DNA of 46,924 nucleotides from Candidatus Saccharimonadales bacterium (GTDB taxonomy: Bacteria > Patescibacteriota > Saccharimonadia > Saccharimonadales > Saccharimonadaceae), in the NCBI GenBank assembly GCA_030146045.1, contig JASLDG010000037.1:1-46924 (forward strand), given 5' to 3'. The notes below the pieces were generated by a model, which worked only from the letters and a program-made list of their open reading frames with translations, did not search any database and had not been told where the DNA came from. The translations under genes were made by a program, and so were the position numbers. Below, one piece after another: positions 7,810-14,666 of this stretch (position 1 is the first letter of the stretch; each line of letters starts with the position of its first letter).

Positions 7810-8913
7810 TTAGAAAAGGCTGCGCTTTTTGGCGCCGTTGAATTGTTCCAGCAATTCCTTCTGTTTTTTAGACAGCTTGGTTGGCGTATCTACGACAATA
7901 CTCACAATATGCGCGCCGCGTGTTTCGTTGCGCAGGTGCGGTACACCATGCTTCGACAGTTTAAAATCAGTCCCACTCTGCGTACCTGCCGGCACTTTCA
8001 TGCGTACCATACCATCCACCGTTTCGACATCAATTTCAGTACCAAGTGCAGCATCAATCATTGATACATGCTCTTCGCTCAAGATAAGATCACCCTCACG
8101 CGTGAATTTACGATGCGCCTTAACTCGTACATGCACATATAAATCACCACGTGCACCGTCGCCAATCGCCTCGCCACGTTCACGGAGACGAATCGTCGCG
8201 CCGTCATCGATACCGGCCGGAATCTTAACTGTGATCGACTGCTTGCGACGTTCGGTACCCTTGCCGTGACACACCGTACAGACCTTTTCTGGCACCTTGC
8301 CGCGACCTTGGCAGGTTTCACACGTCACTGCCTGCTGGATTTGCCCAAACATCGTATTCATGACGCGTGTTTGCTGACCAGCACCATTGCAGGTCGGGCA
8401 GGTCTTCATATTGTAGCCTGGTTCGACCGTCGTGCCTTTACAATGCGAACATTCGTCATCCATGGTTAGTTCCAGCGTTTCTTCAACCCCGAATACTGCC
8501 TGCTCAAATGTGAGCGTCGTGCTGGTCTCAACATCGCGACCGCGCCGCGGACCACGGTGCGCTTGCTGACCACCACCAAAGAATTGGCTAAAGATATCAC
8601 CGAGACCGCCATCACCAAAATCGAAATTCACGTTCTGACCGTTAAATCCGCCAAAGCCTTCGAACGGATTGCCGCCCGCTGCGCCGCCACTCGCACCACC
8701 TACGCCCGCATGACCGAATTGATCGTATCGCTGGCGCTTTTGCTGGTCTTTGAGTACTTCGTACGCCTCGTTTACCTCTTTGAATTTGGCCTCGTCACCG
8801 CCCTCTTTGTCAGGGTGATACTTGACCGCCGCTTTTCGAAAGGCTTTTTTGATTTCATCAGCACTGGCGCTTTTTTGCACCCCAAGAACTTCGTAATAAT
8901 CACGCTTACTCAT
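7810..8913 (-). CDS. dnaJ: Chaperone DnaJ (Hsp40)
   Basis: A full-length 367-residue DnaJ. The J domain carries HPD at residues 33-35; a Gly/Phe-rich linker follows (about 70-125); then four zinc-binding CxxCxGxG-type repeats (CSHCKGTT, CPTCNGAG, CETCQGRG, CTVCHGKG) and the C-terminal substrate-binding domains. It stimulates DnaK ATPase and hands over unfolded proteins in the cytoplasm. It is transcribed alone, apart from dnaK (14667-16574) and grpE (18830-19321), but shares their CIRCE operator and is therefore probably under HrcA control. TATACT lies eight bases before the ATG, so the message is nearly leaderless. Confidence 0.97.
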   Translation of the reverse strand: MSKRDYYEVLGVQKSASADEIKKAFRKAAVKYHPDKEGGDEAKFKEVNEAYEVLKDQQKRQRYDQFGHAGVGGASGGAAGGNPFEGFGGFNGQNVNFDFGDGGLGDIFSQFFGGGQQAHRGPRRGRDVETSTTLTFEQAVFGVEETLELTMDDECSHCKGTTVEPGYNMKTCPTCNGAGQQTRVMNTMFGQIQQAVTCETCQGRGKVPEKVCTVCHGKGTERRKQSITVKIPAGIDDGATIRLRERGEAIGDGARGDLYVHVRVKAHRKFTREGDLILSEEHVSMIDAALGTEIDVETVDGMVRMKVPAGTQSGTDFKLSKHGVPHLRNETRGAHIVSIVVDTPTKLSKKQKELLEQFNGAKKRSLF

Positions 8914-8921
8914 CTGTTACT

Positions 8922-8950
8922 AGTATAGACTTTTAGCACTCATAATGCAA
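8922..8950 (-). promoter_or_regulatory. dnaJ promoter
   Basis: TTGCAT (8945-8950) and TATACT (8922-8927) 17 bp apart. The -35 lies inside the CIRCE operator and the ATG follows the -10 by eight bases. Confidence 0.75.
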
Positions 8951-8959
8951 GAGTGCTAA
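8933..8959. promoter_or_regulatory. CIRCE operator (HrcA site) of dnaJ
   Basis: TTAGCACTC, nine bases, GAGTGCTAA: a perfect CIRCE element. It contains the -35 box of dnaJ, and the upstream flavoprotein gene ends inside it: its TAG stop is part of the TTAGCACTC arm read on the minus strand. Confidence 0.95.
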
Positions 8960-10608
8960 AAACTCTGACGAATATGCGAGAAGCTAAATTCCCAGTCGGC
9001 GTCGGTCTTTTTCTTCGGGTTAAAGATATTTTGAGGATCATAAAGCTGCTTTACATCCTTCATATATCCCAAAACTTCAGCGCCATACTGCGCTTCAAGC
9101 CATGGCCCACGTACCATACCATCGTTATGCTCGCCACTAATACTGCCTCCGTAGTGCAGTACCAATTCGTTTACTTCTTTTTGGGCTGGCTCGAGCTTTG
9201 CTCGCTCCTTTGGATCTTCGATCTTCATCAGTGGAATCACATGGAAATTTCCATCACCCAAATGTCCGGCAATCGTCGCCATCAGTTTATATTTCTTAAT
9301 GATTGTGCGCAGTTGCGGTAAAAATGCAGTTAGATGTTCTGGCGGCACAACAAAATCATCAATAAATGGCGCCGTGTGCTTGTCTTTTACCTTACTTCTC
9401 AGCAAGTTAAAGCTCTCTCGGCGCATAAGCCAAAACTTTTTACTCTTAGCCTCTGTATTGTCTTCTTCCATATAGGTAAAGTTTTTGAATACCGCCAAAC
9501 TTTTTTTGGCTTCATGTACCTTCGTCGCAACTTCTTCCGGTGTTTCACCCGTAAACTCAATCAATAGAATCATTTTTGGCACTCCGCGTATCAATGCCAA
9601 CCCATCTGGAATCAATTGTAGGCACATCTGCACCCACGGCCAAAATCCAATACGGGTAATGAAGGCAAAGATAAACTTGAAGCTAAGCCACAGCGTATTA
9701 TCGTCAAAGCATTCAAACGTCGCTGGCTTGTGGGTAAGCACCGCCGGAATCACCTCGCCAAGATTATCGATATCTTTCATATAGCACACCAATGTACCTG
9801 AATGCTTTGGTCGCGGCACCAAACTAAACGTAATGTCTGTCACAATACCAAGCGTTCCTTGAGCACCAACAAACAGTTTTGTAAGATCAAAAATACCCGT
9901 TTCACGATTCCAGACGTTCCAGAGATGGTATCCAGTTGAATCTTTCGTGACATTTGGTCGCGCTGCTTGAATGGTGTCGTAATTTTTCTCAAGCAGTTCG
10001 AATGTCTTGCCATACAACATACCTTCGTAATCGCCCTGACTGATCTTAGCCGCAAGCTCCTGCTTATTTAGCGGTTTGACTGTGTACTCGTTACCGTCAG
10101 CCAACACAACCTTGAGTTCGGTCACAAAATTATCAGTCTTACCAAATTCAAGCGATTTCTCACCGCCCGAATTATTGCTCACCATACCGCCCACACTTGC
10201 CAGCTCACGACTTGCCGGATAACTTGGTAGGAGTCCATCCTGCTTAAACGTCTCAACCTCAAACTCACGGTACAGCATACCCGGCTGCACACGTGCGGCT
10301 GTAGGTGATACGTCCTCGAGTTTGTTCATATATTTACTGACGTCGAGGACAATCGATTCACCAATCGCCGCACCCGACATATCGGTCCCGCGCGAACGTG
10401 GCGTAATGCTCAGCTCTGGGTGTGCCTGCTTGTTTTCGGCAACAAACTTGACCGCAGCTTTAATATCGTCGGCATCTTTCGGGAATCCAACAACCTGCGG
10501 CTTAAGCTCAAATAAGCTCGCATCATGAGAATAAAATTCACGAGTCTCGTCAGTAGTATCGAGCTCACCTTTAAAAATCTGTGCAAGGGCATCACGCATA
10601 TCATCCAT
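8956..10608 (-). CDS. FAD-linked oxidase, GlcD/D-lactate dehydrogenase type
   Basis: A 550-residue flavoprotein of the FAD_binding_4 plus FAD-oxidase C-terminal type. The PP-loop region reads ITPRSRGTDMSG near residue 70, the FAD-contact segment SVGGMVSNNSGGEKSLEFGK near 135-155, and the C-terminal domain carries IAGHLGDGNFH and SISGEHNDGM, typical of D-lactate dehydrogenases and glycolate oxidase subunit GlcD. It should oxidise a 2-hydroxy acid using FAD; the substrate and electron acceptor cannot be told. No iron-sulfur domain or GlcE/F partners are nearby. The start at MDDMRDAL is preferred because an upstream in-frame ATG (10704) would overlap the next gene and adds 32 unrelated residues; no clear SD is seen. 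Confidence 0.85.
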   Translation of the reverse strand: MDDMRDALAQIFKGELDTTDETREFYSHDASLFELKPQVVGFPKDADDIKAAVKFVAENKQAHPELSITPRSRGTDMSGAAIGESIVLDVSKYMNKLEDVSPTAARVQPGMLYREFEVETFKQDGLLPSYPASRELASVGGMVSNNSGGEKSLEFGKTDNFVTELKVVLADGNEYTVKPLNKQELAAKISQGDYEGMLYGKTFELLEKNYDTIQAARPNVTKDSTGYHLWNVWNRETGIFDLTKLFVGAQGTLGIVTDITFSLVPRPKHSGTLVCYMKDIDNLGEVIPAVLTHKPATFECFDDNTLWLSFKFIFAFITRIGFWPWVQMCLQLIPDGLALIRGVPKMILLIEFTGETPEEVATKVHEAKKSLAVFKNFTYMEEDNTEAKSKKFWLMRRESFNLLRSKVKDKHTAPFIDDFVVPPEHLTAFLPQLRTIIKKYKLMATIAGHLGDGNFHVIPLMKIEDPKERAKLEPAQKEVNELVLHYGGSISGEHNDGMVRGPWLEAQYGAEVLGYMKDVKQLYDPQNIFNPKKKTDADWEFSFSHIRQSF

Positions 10609-10654
10609 ATATGACCACTGTACACGGCGGCGCAGATTAACACAAGCATTACAC

Positions 10655-11239
10655 TTACCGGATAATGTGTCGAATGATGCCGTATATCTCTTGGTACGAT
10701 GCAAACAAAAGGAGCAGAATTACCACGACAAGCACCGGAAAGATCACCCATTCTTCAACCCACTTACCGGTGGTAATACGAAACTTCTTCATGGGTGGAA
10801 ATCCGAATTTCAGCGGAATAGGCAAGAGCCACGGCACACCTTCTTTGGTAAAACTATCCATGATCAAATGACTGAACATGCCAATCATAAACGCCCACCA
10901 AATAATGCCTATCTCAAGGCTCGGCGTAATAGGATGAACCGTTTGTAAAAGAAGCCATAACAACCACCCGACCAGTGCCATGCCTATCAGCGAATGGGTT
11001 AAAAACCGGTGACCGCCCAGCATTTTAGCAATCATCCGCCCCACTACCCCACCAATGGGCAAGTTTCGCCAAAATGGCGCGGTTGGCTGGTCGATATCTG
11101 GTGCAATACCCCCAAGCTGATTTGCCAAAAACGCCACCACGACGGTCACCAAGCTCAACTGGGGTAACTGCGGCGCCACGATGGCCGTCACGACGATCAA
11201 ACCCGCAACAGCAGCGGCATCATGGGTGCGTGCTTTCAT
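10655..11239 (-). CDS. DUF457/YdjM-like membrane-bound metal-dependent hydrolase
   Basis: A 194-residue membrane protein beginning MKARTHDAAAVAGLIV. It contains the family signature pattern of His/Asp residues between spans: THDAA, APDIDQPTAPF near residue 50, GHRFLTHSL near 75-83, and FSHLIMDSFTKEGVPWL near 125-141. The YdjM/DUF457 family consists of inner-membrane putative metal-dependent hydrolases, some LexA-regulated in E. coli, with no firm reaction known. The ATG at 11239 is fixed by TATAGT six bases upstream; an ATG sixteen codons earlier lies inside the divergent promoter and is rejected. It diverges from the glycosidase-like gene at 11282 through a shared perfect palindrome. Confidence 0.82.
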   Translation of the reverse strand: MKARTHDAAAVAGLIVVTAIVAPQLPQLSLVTVVVAFLANQLGGIAPDIDQPTAPFWRNLPIGGVVGRMIAKMLGGHRFLTHSLIGMALVGWLLWLLLQTVHPITPSLEIGIIWWAFMIGMFSHLIMDSFTKEGVPWLLPIPLKFGFPPMKKFRITTGKWVEEWVIFPVLVVVILLLLFASYQEIYGIIRHIIR

Positions 11240-11284
11240 AGCCCAACTATAGCACAAGTAGTACTGTGCTATAGTTGGGCTATG
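11237..11284. promoter_or_regulatory. Perfectly palindromic divergent leaderless promoter
   Basis: CATAGCCCAACTATAGCACA, eight bases (AGTAGTAC), then its exact reverse complement. Each 20-bp arm includes a start codon, six bases, and an extended -10 (TGCTATAGT). The -10 boxes are at 11246-11251 (minus) and 11270-11275 (plus). The position where each promoter would need a -35 is occupied by the other promoter's -10. Confidence 0.85.
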
Positions 11285-12421
11285 CAACGCTTTTTTCGAA
11301 CCATCGGCATCATTTTTGGCACCTTACGCGCGGAATACCGTCAAATCGTCAACCGTTACTTTGGCACCATTGAACGATTTGATGGCGACGCTCAGATGAT
11401 CTGCAAACAGATCGTTGACCGTCTCTGGGAAGGAGACTTCTATCGTACCAGTCTTGGGCATTTTAATTTCTTTTGGATGCGCGATTTCGGCACAGTCGCC
11501 GCATCACTCTGTGCGCTCGGCCACGACGCTCGGGTGCGCCATACCCTCAACTGGGCACTTATGCAGTACATGAAATCAAATCATGTCACGCAGTGTATCG
11601 ACCGTGCCGGTAACGCGTTTAACGCACCGGCCAAAAAAAGCGTCGACGCATTGCCATGGCTCCTCCATAGCCTGGTGGTGAGCGAATACAAGCTTCGTAG
11701 TATCGAGAAAACATTCCTTAACGAGCGACTGGCCAATTTTGTACAGGTCTACCTCGACCCTACGGCCGGTGACCTCAAGCCTGGTCTTCACTACGCCGAG
11801 CTCCGTGACGCCGTCTACTACGACCGGAGTGCCTACGCCATCACCCTGATCGCGCGCATGAGCGTCTGCGCCGAACAGCTTGGTCTTGATTTTCCATTCA
11901 GTGCCGATACGTACCGGCACATTCTGCTCGACACATACTGGCAGGGGGAGTATTTTAAGGCGGACCGCAAAAATGGCGCCTATAGCTCCGAATGTGCTCT
12001 GATGCCGTTTTTCCTCAATATCATTGATGATGTCGAAAAGCTCAAGCGCACCGTCGCCTACGTGCGCCGCGAGGGCTACCAGAAGCTCTCACCACTTGAG
12101 TACTGCAAAGACTGGAAAGGCTTTCGATTTCGCCTAGGTATGGGACCATGGATTATGCCCAACTACACTGGCACGACTATCTGGACCTGGCACGCTACCT
12201 TCTATCTCCATATACTCGACCGCTACAATCTACCCGAGTACGCAGAAGAATATCGCAAATTCGCCAGCTTAATTGAGCGTCACGGCACCTATCCAGAACT
12301 CCTTAACCCTGACGGCACGTGGTACAAAGCGCCATTTTACAAAAGCGACCCAGGGATGGTCTGGGCCGCGCTCTTGCTTGAACTCCCCGCACCTGCCGCG
12401 AGCTCATCCGATAGAAACTAG
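11282..12421 (+). CDS. Six-hairpin glycosidase-like protein (GH15/GH63/amylo-glucosidase type)
   Basis: A 379-residue, probably cytoplasmic, all-helical protein. Near residues 50-70 it has FYRTSLGHFNFFWMRDFG, like the substrate-binding W-x-R-D segment of amylo-alpha-1,6-glucosidases and related (alpha/alpha)6-barrel glycosidases. Further repeats of aromatic and acidic residues (YDRSAYAITLIARM; GTTIWTWHATFYLHILDRY) fit the barrel helices. The likely role is hydrolysis or trimming of an alpha-glucan or related glycan, not proven. A second, longer protein of the same kind with an N-terminal anchor is at 16736-18193. The ATG at 11282 is set by TATAGT six bases before it. The stop codon overlaps the end of the convergent gene at 12418. 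Confidence 0.75.
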   Translation: MQRFFRTIGIIFGTLRAEYRQIVNRYFGTIERFDGDAQMICKQIVDRLWEGDFYRTSLGHFNFFWMRDFGTVAASLCALGHDARVRHTLNWALMQYMKSNHVTQCIDRAGNAFNAPAKKSVDALPWLLHSLVVSEYKLRSIEKTFLNERLANFVQVYLDPTAGDLKPGLHYAELRDAVYYDRSAYAITLIARMSVCAEQLGLDFPFSADTYRHILLDTYWQGEYFKADRKNGAYSSECALMPFFLNIIDDVEKLKRTVAYVRREGYQKLSPLEYCKDWKGFRFRLGMGPWIMPNYTGTTIWTWHATFYLHILDRYNLPEYAEEYRKFASLIERHGTYPELLNPDGTWYKAPFYKSDPGMVWAALLLELPAPAASSSDRN

Positions 12422-12684
12422 GCTTTTTTGCCGGTAATCGCTTTCCAGATTAGCAGCACAATCACTGCACCCACCACCGCGACGACAAAGCTCCAGATAT
12501 TAAAGCCAGTCACGCCTGACCCGCCTAGCAAACTAAAAACCCAGCCACCGACAACGCCGCCTAAAATACCCGCAATAATATTACCGATGACCCCTTGGCT
12601 CTTATCGGTACCGACAAACTTTGAGGCAATCCAGCCTGCAAATCCGCCCAAGATGATCCAACCGATTGGTCCCATTACGTCCAT
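12418..12684 (-). CDS. GlsB/YeaQ/YmgE-family stress-response membrane protein
   Basis: An 88-residue protein with three membrane spans and the glycine-rich pattern of the transglycosylase-associated family: GWIILGGFAGWIASKFVG, then GVIGNIIAGILGGVVGGWVF, then a C-terminal span ending in KAITGKKA. Members are small stress-induced inner-membrane proteins of unclear mechanism. The start is firm: AAGGAGGG lies five bases before ATG at 12684. A -10-like TATAAT is about 25 bases further upstream. Its last four bases overlap the end of the convergent glycosidase-like gene. Confidence 0.9.
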   Translation of the reverse strand: MDVMGPIGWIILGGFAGWIASKFVGTDKSQGVIGNIIAGILGGVVGGWVFSLLGGSGVTGFNIWSFVVAVVGAVIVLLIWKAITGKKA

Positions 12685-12745
12685 GCTACCCTCCTTTGGT
12701 TATACTTGTAGCTTCTATTATACTCTTCTTTACAATTGAGCGACA

Positions 12746-12778
12746 GCCCTATATTGCTATTTTTATGTAAATATGATA
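12746..12778 (+). promoter_or_regulatory. Promoter of the 159-aa orphan cassette
   Basis: TTGCTA and TATAAT with 17 bp between them (TATAAT within gatataattataac). The leader then forms a hairpin GTGTCAA ... TTGGCAC around 12790-12812 before the SD. The exact hexamer coordinates may be off by a few bases. Confidence 0.6.
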
Positions 12779-12830
12779 TAATTATAACAGTGTCAACATC
12801 ACCGTTGGCACTATGACCGAAAGGGAGCAC

Positions 12831-13310
12831 ATGCCCACCACCCTGACCGTCGTCCGGGGCAACCGGATGTACGTCGCCGAACTCCTCATCAACGGTCGCG
12901 CAGCGCGCGAGATCGCCAAGGTCATCCCCAGACCGACGGACGAGGAGCTGTACCGCGCTCAGGCTCACGCTCAGAAGTGCGGGATCGTACCCAGCACCCT
13001 GGTCTGGATCTACAGGAACCAGATCGAGGTCTGCCAGTACAATGGCCAGATCTTCATCAAAACCATTCTGGGGTCAGGTCGCGGCCAGACCGCCGCGCTC
13101 GATACTCTCGTCGGTGACCGAATCAGCCGGCTCCGCAAGGACCTGGGCCGCGAAGTTCGCGGTGGCAACTACGGAGAGAAGTGCAAGTCGCTTCACCTCC
13201 ACCATGCCGACATCGAGCGCATCATCACGATGCTCGACGCCGAGGTCATCGAGCAGGGAAGCAGCGTTGCCTTCCTGTATCAAGGCTCTCCGGTGGAAGT
13301 GGAGGTCTAA
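12831..13310 (+). CDS. Orphan cassette protein, 159 aa, unknown function
   Basis: Begins MPTTLTVVRGNRMYVAEL. It is a soluble mixed alpha/beta protein with no recognisable family: a short N-terminal strand pair, a helix with EELYRAQAHAQKCG (about residues 43-56), a middle strand region around 60-80, and a C-terminal helix-strand ending SPVEVEV. The GAAAGGGAG SD three bases before the ATG selects 12831 over an in-frame ATG at 12813. Third codon positions are strongly G/C-rich (gac, gtc, ctc, atc), unlike the flanking housekeeping genes, which points to acquisition from a G+C-rich source. Single-gene cassette with promoter, leader hairpin and two terminator-like hairpins. Confidence 0.75.
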   Translation: MPTTLTVVRGNRMYVAELLINGRAAREIAKVIPRPTDEELYRAQAHAQKCGIVPSTLVWIYRNQIEVCQYNGQIFIKTILGSGRGQTAALDTLVGDRISRLRKDLGREVRGGNYGEKCKSLHLHHADIERIITMLDAEVIEQGSSVAFLYQGSPVEVEV

Positions 13311-13321
13311 CCTTCCGGTCA

Positions 13322-13402
13322 AAGCCCGTGCCGTGTCCCTCGCGACCAGCACGGGCTTACCCCCTTGTTTTATCTACAGACACCCACTATTGGGTGTTTT
13401 TG
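13322..13402 (+). terminator. Tandem terminators of the 159-aa cassette
   Basis: First hairpin AAGCCCGTGC (13322-13331) with GCACGGGCTT (13349-13358). Second, stronger one ACACCCA ctat TGGGTGT (13380-13397) followed by TTTT. Confidence 0.75.
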
Positions 13403-13491
13403 TTGTCATACGTTATTTGCAATACCGCACATAAGGTTGTAAAATCATTCCAAGCTTCACTCGGGAAGCCCTTCCGATGAGAGGAATTACA

Positions 13492-13923
13492 ATGAACACG
13501 AACAGTACGGCGTCGTTGTCCGTAGCACATCGCCCAGCCGTCTACCTGGAGATGATCGCTCCACAAGGGAAAGCACTCGTTATACAGCCGACACTGCTTG
13601 GTCGCAGGCAACTCAATAATTTCTGGCGCGAGTGGCTGAGCGATCTGTTGCTCTCAAGCCCGATTCAGTACAAGGTAGCGATCTTGTACCACAAGAACAG
13701 TGTGACCATCCGACCACGTCATGGATCGATCGAAGATATCGCGGTTGAGATCATGAAGGCCGCTGAAGTGATTCGCCCCCTCAGGGTGTTCACTCGCCGT
13801 ATCGGCCACAACGCGCGCTTAATGTCATTCGAGGTAGACTGCCAGCTCACGTCTTCGCAGGTTGAGGCAATCAAAAATTCATCTTCCCCATGCAAAGATA
13901 CAGCGACACGCTACCTTAGGTAA
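13492..13923 (+). CDS. Orphan cassette protein, 143 aa, unknown function, possibly frameshifted
   Basis: Begins MNTNSTASLSVAHRPAVYLEMI. A soluble protein with a probable beta-alpha-beta pattern: KVAILYHKNSVTIRP (about 62-76), helix SIEDIAVEIMKAAEVI (about 80-95), then LMSFEVDCQLTSSQVEAI. No family recognised. The SD GAGAGG, nine bases upstream, favours ATG 13492 over 13477. Promoter: TTGCAA, 17 bp, TAAAAT; leader hairpin GCTTC actcgg GAAGC. The frame ends at TAA 13921, but the overlapping frame continues as plausible coding sequence to 14041 before the terminator, so the C-terminus may have been altered by a frameshift. Confidence 0.65.
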   Translation: MNTNSTASLSVAHRPAVYLEMIAPQGKALVIQPTLLGRRQLNNFWREWLSDLLLSSPIQYKVAILYHKNSVTIRPRHGSIEDIAVEIMKAAEVIRPLRVFTRRIGHNARLMSFEVDCQLTSSQVEAIKNSSSPCKDTATRYLR

Positions 13924-14041
13924 TGACGGGTGGTATGGCGGGCTTTTCGAGATCAACCGCTCGCAGAGCAGATGCCCGCTCTCGATTGGCGAGCTCGGGC
14001 GCATGTTCGAGTACAAGTTCGCCCTGATTGCCGGACAGTAG
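13919..14041 (+). pseudogene. Possible frameshifted or residual coding segment
   Basis: In the frame one base off the 143-aa gene, an open segment reads TLGNDGWYGGLFEINR and continues to KFALIAGQ and a TAG at 14039. Its codons are G+C-rich and its composition is protein-like, and the terminator at 14057 follows directly. It has no start of its own. It could be the displaced C-terminus of the upstream gene or the remnant of another cassette. Confidence 0.35.
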
Positions 14042-14056
14042 TCCCATCATCGGAAC

Positions 14057-14076
14057 GAGCCGCCTTCGGGCGGCTC
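14057..14076 (+). terminator. Terminator hairpin after the 143-aa cassette
   Basis: GAGCCGCC ttcg GGCGGCTC, a stable UUCG-capped stem followed by CTCTTCC. Confidence 0.75.
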
Positions 14077-14087
14077 CTCTTCCATAC

Positions 14088-14116
14088 TTGACATAATATA
14101 ATTAATTTGATATAAT
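14088..14116 (+). promoter_or_regulatory. Consensus promoter of the 121-aa orphan cassette
   Basis: TTGACA and TATAAT with exactly 17 bp between: the full sigma-70-type consensus, the strongest promoter seen in this window. The 100-nt leader holds several hairpins, including CTTGG tgtatg CCAAG and GCTGA gaaa TCAGC. Confidence 0.85.
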
Positions 14117-14222
14117 ATTCACAATCCTTTCGAGGAATATTCTTGGTGTATGCCAAGTGGTCGATCGGGTGACTGATCGATATCACCTGCTGAGAAATCA
14201 GCTCAATGAGGAAAGGTGTGCC

Positions 14223-14588
14223 ATGCACCACCCGCACATTCAGGTTCAGAACGACGGCACCGCGATGGTCGACAACAACACGATCGTCATCGACTTCAGC
14301 GGTATGCCACTACGACAGCTCGTGGCCATGCGTCGACTCGGTATCGGTATGGCCGCCAAGACGTGCAGCAACTGGACGGAGGCCGCTACGGCCACTGTCC
14401 GAGCCGTACATCGGTACCTCGATGAGGCGTTCAAGCCGACCGTCGGCTACGACGACGAGCTGTTCACCATCACCATCGCGGTGGAGCAGGGTGACGTCGA
14501 GTCGATCTACCAGGCGGTCATCGGATTCTTCCAGCGCGAGAACATTCGCATTGGCAAGCCCACCGGCATCCGCGGCCTCGCGTCCTGA
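14223..14588 (+). CDS. Orphan cassette protein, 121 aa, unknown function
   Basis: Begins MHHPHIQVQNDGTAMVDNN. Residues 1-30 look like a beta hairpin, 32-70 like two helices (LRQLVAMRRLGIGMAAKTC; TEAATATVRAVHRYLDEAF), and 75-110 like another beta-alpha unit. No known family, no signal or membrane segment. The GAGGAAAGG SD about seven bases before ATG 14223 decides the start over an in-frame ATG 22 codons upstream. It has the only fully consensus promoter in the window and a strong terminator, so it is likely highly expressed. Codon third positions are markedly G+C-rich, unlike dnaK next door. Confidence 0.75.
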   Translation: MHHPHIQVQNDGTAMVDNNTIVIDFSGMPLRQLVAMRRLGIGMAAKTCSNWTEAATATVRAVHRYLDEAFKPTVGYDDELFTITIAVEQGDVESIYQAVIGFFQRENIRIGKPTGIRGLAS

Positions 14589-14606
14589 TCCTGGACACCA
14601 CCCAAA

Positions 14607-14636
14607 AGCCCCGCACCGATCACTCGGTGCGGGGCT
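14607..14636. terminator. Bidirectional terminator between orphan cassette and dnaK
   Basis: AGCCCCGCACCGA tcac TCGGTGCGGGGCT, 13-bp perfect arms, T-rich on both sides (CTTTT on the minus side). Similar CCCGCAC/GTGCGGGG core occurs at 38931-38961. Confidence 0.88.
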
Positions 14637-14666
14637 CGTCCCTCTTTAGAGATTTTTCAGGCGAGA

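Noticed and set aside
10609..10704. Longer version of the GlcD-type protein starting at 10704
   Set aside because: It would overlap the DUF457-like gene by 50 bp and adds 32 residues not typical of the family; MDDM at 10608 gives the expected N-terminus.
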